A DNA stretch of 64,000 nt from Massilia sp. TS11 (GTDB taxonomy: Bacteria > Pseudomonadota > Gammaproteobacteria > Burkholderiales > Burkholderiaceae_D). Below the pieces are notes generated by a model. That model searched no databases, had not been told where the DNA came from, and saw only the letters and a list, made by a program, of their open reading frames with translations. Numbering within the stretch: the first letter of the stretch is position 1; every line of letters begins with the position of its first letter. The DNA is taken from the NCBI RefSeq assembly GCF_022012445.1, contig NZ_JAKLTS010000011.1, positions 1 through 64,000 on the forward strand, read 5' to 3'. The translations under genes and the position numbers were made by a program. Below are positions 61,238 to 64,000 of the stretch, one piece after another.

Positions 61238-61265
61238 AAGGGCGGCCTGCGGGCCGCCTTTTTAT
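61238..61265 (+). terminator. Rho-independent terminator after the TonB-domain pair
   Basis: The stem GGCGGCC/GGCCGCC with a TGCG loop is followed by five T. It lies 20 bases after the stop codon. Confidence 0.9.
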
Positions 61266-61282
61266 TTGCGCCAAGAAAAAAT

Positions 61283-61295
61283 GGGGTCAGACCCC
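61283..61295. repeat. GGGGTCAGACCCC palindrome
   Basis: A perfect palindrome apart from the central base, followed by GATTTGTCGGCG, as at 17-29. It is part of the dispersed family also seen at 29646-29691. Confidence 0.6.
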
Positions 61296-61342
61296 GATTT
61301 GTCGGCGGAGCAAGGGCGTCGGCGCGCAATGGGCTATTAATA

Positions 61343-61359
61343 AAGTAATTTGTTTACTT
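61343..61359. promoter_or_regulatory. operator-like inverted repeat before the MFS/regulator operon
   Basis: AAGTAA-TTTGT-TTACTT is a perfect 6-bp inverted repeat in an AT-rich stretch 28 bases before the transporter start. It could be the binding site of the SufR-like regulator encoded by the second gene. Confidence 0.45.
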
Positions 61360-61387
61360 ATTGCCCGGGCCGGTCTAGACTCGCGGC

Positions 61388-62608
61388 ATGACTCAGCATC
61401 CCTACCTTCTGACGGCCACGGCCTGCCTGCTGGCCCTGCTCTCGACCGTCGGCGCGGCCCTGCCGTATCCGATTCTGCCGCCGCTGTTCGCGGCCGATGC
61501 GGCCAACTCCCTCAACCATTTTCTCGGCCTGCCGCCCAAGCTGTTGTTCGGCATTGCCCTGACCATCAATCCGATCGGCCTGCTGATCGGTTCGGCCGTG
61601 ATCGGGCCGCTGTCGGACCGCTATGGCCGCCGCCAGATCCTGCTCGGCACGGCGCTCGGTGCGGCCGCTGGCCATGCGCTGACGGCGTTTGCCCTGGTGC
61701 TGCAGTCCTATCCGCTGTTTGTGCTGGCGCGCTTTGTCACGGGTCTGCTCGAAGGCAATGGTTCGGTCGCGCGGGCTCTGCTGGCCGACCAGCTCGATGG
61801 CAGCCTGCGCAGCCGCGCCTTTGCCTGGCTCAATGGCGCTTTCTATCTGGGCTGGCTGGCCGGGCCCTTGCTGGCCGGGCTGACCCTCGGCTTTGGGATT
61901 ACCGTGCCCTTCTGGTGCGCGGTGGTGGCCCTGGTGCTGCTGGCCGGGCTCGTGGCCTGGGTGCTGCCGGCCGCGGAGTCGGCGGGGAAGAGTGGGCCGA
62001 GTTGGTGGGACGTCGCGCGCCAGCAACATGCGCTGAATCTGCTCCAGCACAGCTCGCTGCGCACCCTGTTCATCGCCCAGCTCGCTTACTTTTGCGGCGT
62101 GACCGGCTTCTACGAGTTCTATCCGCTCTGGCTGGTGGAGGTCGGCGGCTTCGATGCGCGCGCGATCGCCTGGGCCACGGCCATGATGTGCGCGGTGATG
62201 ACCCTGACCTCGGCCCTGCTGGCCGGGCGCGAGAGCCGCACGGCGCCGCTGCGGCGCGCGGCCTGGATGGCGTTTCTGGTGACGGCGGCTGTACTGGCGG
62301 TGGCGGGCGGCAATCTGCTGATCGGCCTGTGCGCGATTGCCGCGTTCGGGGTCCCGCATGCCCTCTTCAACGGCGTGGTGCCGGCCTGGAGTTCGGAGCG
62401 CTTCGGCATGCACGGGCAGGGCGCGGTGATGGGCCTGCTGTCCTTCTGCTTCTGCCTGGCCAATATCCTCATGGCTCTGGCCGGTTCGGTGCTGACCCTG
62501 CTCGACACCCGCCTGATTCTGGCGGCCGGCGCCGTGCTGACGGCCTGGTCGGGCTGGCGCTTCCTGCGCTGGGACGCCGAGCTGCAGGCCGAGCGGGTGC
62601 CCGTATGA
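61388..62608 (+). CDS. MFS transporter
   Basis: This 406-residue, 12-helix inner-membrane transporter of the major facilitator superfamily carries motif A GPLSDRYGRRQILLG at about 74-88 and LARFVTGLLEGNGSVARALLAD in parts around helix 4, typical of drug/metabolite antiporters. The stop overlaps the ATG of a transcriptional regulator, so both are expressed together; export of a compound sensed through the regulator is inferred. The substrate is unknown. The AT-rich promoter has an operator-like repeat. Confidence 0.88.
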   Translation: MTQHPYLLTATACLLALLSTVGAALPYPILPPLFAADAANSLNHFLGLPPKLLFGIALTINPIGLLIGSAVIGPLSDRYGRRQILLGTALGAAAGHALTAFALVLQSYPLFVLARFVTGLLEGNGSVARALLADQLDGSLRSRAFAWLNGAFYLGWLAGPLLAGLTLGFGITVPFWCAVVALVLLAGLVAWVLPAAESAGKSGPSWWDVARQQHALNLLQHSSLRTLFIAQLAYFCGVTGFYEFYPLWLVEVGGFDARAIAWATAMMCAVMTLTSALLAGRESRTAPLRRAAWMAFLVTAAVLAVAGGNLLIGLCAIAAFGVPHALFNGVVPAWSSERFGMHGQGAVMGLLSFCFCLANILMALAGSVLTLLDTRLILAAGAVLTAWSGWRFLRWDAELQAERVPV

Positions 62609-63234
62609 GCACCTTCGAGCGCATCCTGTTGCACCTGAAGATGCGCGGGGCCGCCACGGCCCAGGAAGTGGGCACGGCGATGGGCATCAGCTCGATGGGC
62701 GCACGGCGCCAGCTCGAACAGGCCGAGCAGGCGGGCCTGGCGCGCCATCAGGACAGCGCCGAGGGCGTCGGCCGGCCGGCGCGGCGCTGGTCGCTGACGG
62801 CCGCCGGCGATGCGCGCTTTCCCGACCGCCATGCCGACCTCAGCCTGCAACTGCTCGAGCAGCTGCGCGCCGTCTTCGGCGCGGCCGGACTGCAGCAGCT
62901 GATCGATGCGCGCGAACGCACGGCCGCCGCCCAGTACGCGGCTGCGCTGGCCGGGGCCGCCGATCTGGAGGAGCGGGTCGGGCGCCTGGCCAGCTTGCGC
63001 GCGGGCGAAGGCTATATGGCCGAAACCCGCACGGACGAGGACGGCAGCCTGCTGCTGCTCGAGAACCACTGCCCGATCTGCGCGGCCGCGCGCAGCTGCC
63101 AGGACCTGTGCCGCTCCGAGCTGGCCCTGTTCCAGCGCGTGCTCGGTCCGGGCTGCACGGTCGAGCGGCGCGAGCATATCCTGGCCGGTGCGCGCCGCTG
63201 CGCCTATCGCATCGTGCCGATCGGCAAGGTGTGA
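62605..63234 (+). CDS. SufR-like HTH transcriptional regulator with Fe-S cysteine motif
   Basis: This 209-residue protein has an N-terminal winged helix (ERILLHLKMRGAATAQEVGTAM in parts; GISSMGARRQLEQAEQAGLA) like DeoR/ArsR-type regulators. The C-terminal half carries Cys156, Cys169, Cys184 and Cys199 with spacing C-x12-C-x14-C-x14-C, very close to the cluster-binding pattern of SufR repressors. Two extra cysteines (159, 165) are present. It probably senses oxidative or nitrosative stress or iron status through an iron-sulfur cluster. It overlaps the MFS gene (ATGA) and is a likely regulator of that operon. Confidence 0.8.
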   Translation: MSTFERILLHLKMRGAATAQEVGTAMGISSMGARRQLEQAEQAGLARHQDSAEGVGRPARRWSLTAAGDARFPDRHADLSLQLLEQLRAVFGAAGLQQLIDARERTAAAQYAAALAGAADLEERVGRLASLRAGEGYMAETRTDEDGSLLLLENHCPICAAARSCQDLCRSELALFQRVLGPGCTVERREHILAGARRCAYRIVPIGKV

Positions 63235-63304
63235 ATTGGTGAGAATTAAAAATTGTCTTTATAGTATGATCGCTGGTTCGATCAATCCGGCCATCCTGCC
63301 GCCG

Positions 63305-63350
63305 ATTTGTCGCTGGTCTGTCTGGAACACCCGACAAACTCGCGACAAAT
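63305..63350. promoter_or_regulatory. 9-bp inverted repeat upstream of the SMR-like gene
   Basis: ATTTGTCGC (63305-63313) and GCGACAAAT (63342-63350) are exact inverted copies; a partial third copy, CGACAAA, lies between them. It could be an operator or a leader stem. The 170-bp gap also contains TATGAT near 63265 as a possible -10 box. Confidence 0.4.
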
Positions 63351-63404
63351 AGCGGTCTCGACATCGCGTAGCATGGTGGCCACCGCGTCCGCGTTCCTCC
63401 CACC

Positions 63405-63746
63405 ATGGCTGTTTTTGCACTCTTCTTTGCAGCGCTTGCCAGTGCTGCCGCCACCCTGCTTTTGCGCTGCGCCGGCAGTGGGCTGTTTGCCGCCCGTTTG
63501 CCCGCGCTGATCGGCCCCTGGCTGCTGCCGGGCGCCGCGCTTGGCGCCTATGGCCTCGGCTTTCTGGCCTATGGCTTCGCCCTGCGCGAGCTGCCGGCCA
63601 GCCTGGCTTATCCGGTGATGACGTCGCTGGCCCTGCTGGTCACCGTCAGCGCCAGCTGGCTGTGGCTGGGCGAGCAGCTCGGTCTGCGCGCGCTCGGCGG
63701 CATCGTGCTGCTGCTGGCCGGCATCTACCTGATCGGAACGCGCTGA
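63405..63746 (+). CDS. SMR-like small four-helix membrane protein lacking the key glutamate
   Basis: This 113-residue protein has four membrane helices and a fold-level match to small multidrug resistance proteins: LPASLAYPVMTSLALLVTVS, then ASWLWLGEQLGLRALGGIVL, and a final IYLIGTR. The membrane glutamate of helix 1, essential in EmrE for drug/proton exchange, is replaced by Ser13 (ALASAAATLLLR). It is therefore unlikely to be a simple drug exporter; lipid-linked sugar flipping, as in ArnE/ArnF, is an alternative. The next gene starts 2 bases after the stop. Confidence 0.78.
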   Translation: MAVFALFFAALASAAATLLLRCAGSGLFAARLPALIGPWLLPGAALGAYGLGFLAYGFALRELPASLAYPVMTSLALLVTVSASWLWLGEQLGLRALGGIVLLLAGIYLIGTR

Positions 63747-63747
63747 G

Positions 63748-64000
63748 ATGGACAGCCTGCAACGACCGCTGGTGGTCGACCTCGACCGCGCCCTGCTGGC
63801 CTGCGATCTGGCCGCCGAAGGGCGCGCGCGGCGCTGGGTCGGCGCGCCGCTGGCCGCGCTCGGTCTGGGCGAGGCCGTGGCGGAGGAGGGCGAGCCCGAT
63901 CCGGCCAATCTGCCCTGGAATGCGCCCGTGCTCGACTGGCTGCGCGCCCAGCACGCCGCTGGCCGCCGCCTCGTGCTGGCCTCCCATGCGCGCGACAGCT
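63748..64000 (+). CDS. HAD-like domain, probable HAD-UbiA prenyltransferase, cut by window end
   Basis: Only the first 84 codons are present. The start MDSLQRPLVVDLDRALLACDL resembles the HAD motif I with Asp11 and Asp13, although the usual DxDGT is DLDRA. NLPWNAPVLDWLRAQHAAGRRLVLASHARD matches the HAD region that precedes UbiA-type prenyltransferases in fused proteins, with motif II in LVLAS. If so, the full protein would transfer a sugar phosphate or aromatic group to a polyprenyl carrier. It follows the SMR-like gene by one base. The call is inference from the N-terminus alone. Confidence 0.6.
   Translation, partial: MDSLQRPLVVDLDRALLACDLAAEGRARRWVGAPLAALGLGEAVAEEGEPDPANLPWNAPVLDWLRAQHAAGRRLVLASHARDS

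Overview
The window is high-GC bacterial chromosome with the gene order and protein types of a betaproteobacterium, most likely Oxalobacteraceae (Massilia, Duganella or Janthinobacterium group). The blocks glnE-yhdP-nitrilase-tldD and scpB-rluB-rimP-nusA-infB-rbfA-truB-typA support this, as does the large number of TonB-dependent receptors (TBDRs). The genus is inference. No rRNA, tRNA, CRISPR array, transposase or prophage gene was found.

Layout. (1) 1-3,980: rsmE (minus strand) is divergent from tkt-gapA, which ends at a strong terminator. (2) 3,980-15,300: three TBDR genes in a row. The first two are paralogues with palindromic TATGCATA-type sequences upstream. The third is joined to a secreted S9 peptidase gene. 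(3) 15,300-25,600: a GST gene, then a 222-bp tandem duplication holding two REPIN-like inverted-repeat elements and a copy of the glnE 3' end, then glnE divergent from yhdP-nit-tldD. (4) 25,600-40,300: four minus-strand TBDR genes, interrupted by plus-strand aroG, which has an aromatic-rich leader peptide and attenuator, and by a TPR/aspartyl-hydroxylase gene. (5) 40,500-46,270: a dipeptide-type ABC transporter operon without a binding protein, a DedA-rhodanese fusion, and glucokinase. (6) 46,460-58,510: scpB-rluB, then the transcription/translation operon rimP-nusA-infB-rbfA-truB with its own promoter and leader hairpins, then typA and dusA. (7) 58,600-64,000: a chemoreceptor followed by two small secreted TonB-C-terminal-domain proteins, an MFS exporter with a SufR-like Fe-S regulator, an SMR-like small membrane protein, and the start of a HAD-type (probably HAD-UbiA) gene cut by the window edge.

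How the parts fit. Seven TBDRs, a secreted peptidase, a di/oligopeptide-type ABC transporter and two free TonB-type domains suggest a cell that lives by scavenging large nutrients, probably peptides or glycans, across the outer membrane. The substrates cannot be read from the sequence. The clearest regulatory find is the aroG attenuator: a 28-codon leader ORF with seven aromatic residues in a ten-residue stretch, a perfect terminator hairpin, and an upstream copy of one terminator arm able to form the competing antiterminator. Other regulatory candidates are shared inverted repeats upstream of TBDR pairs, hairpins in the rimP-nusA-infB leader, and operator-like repeats before glk and before the MFS/SufR-like pair.
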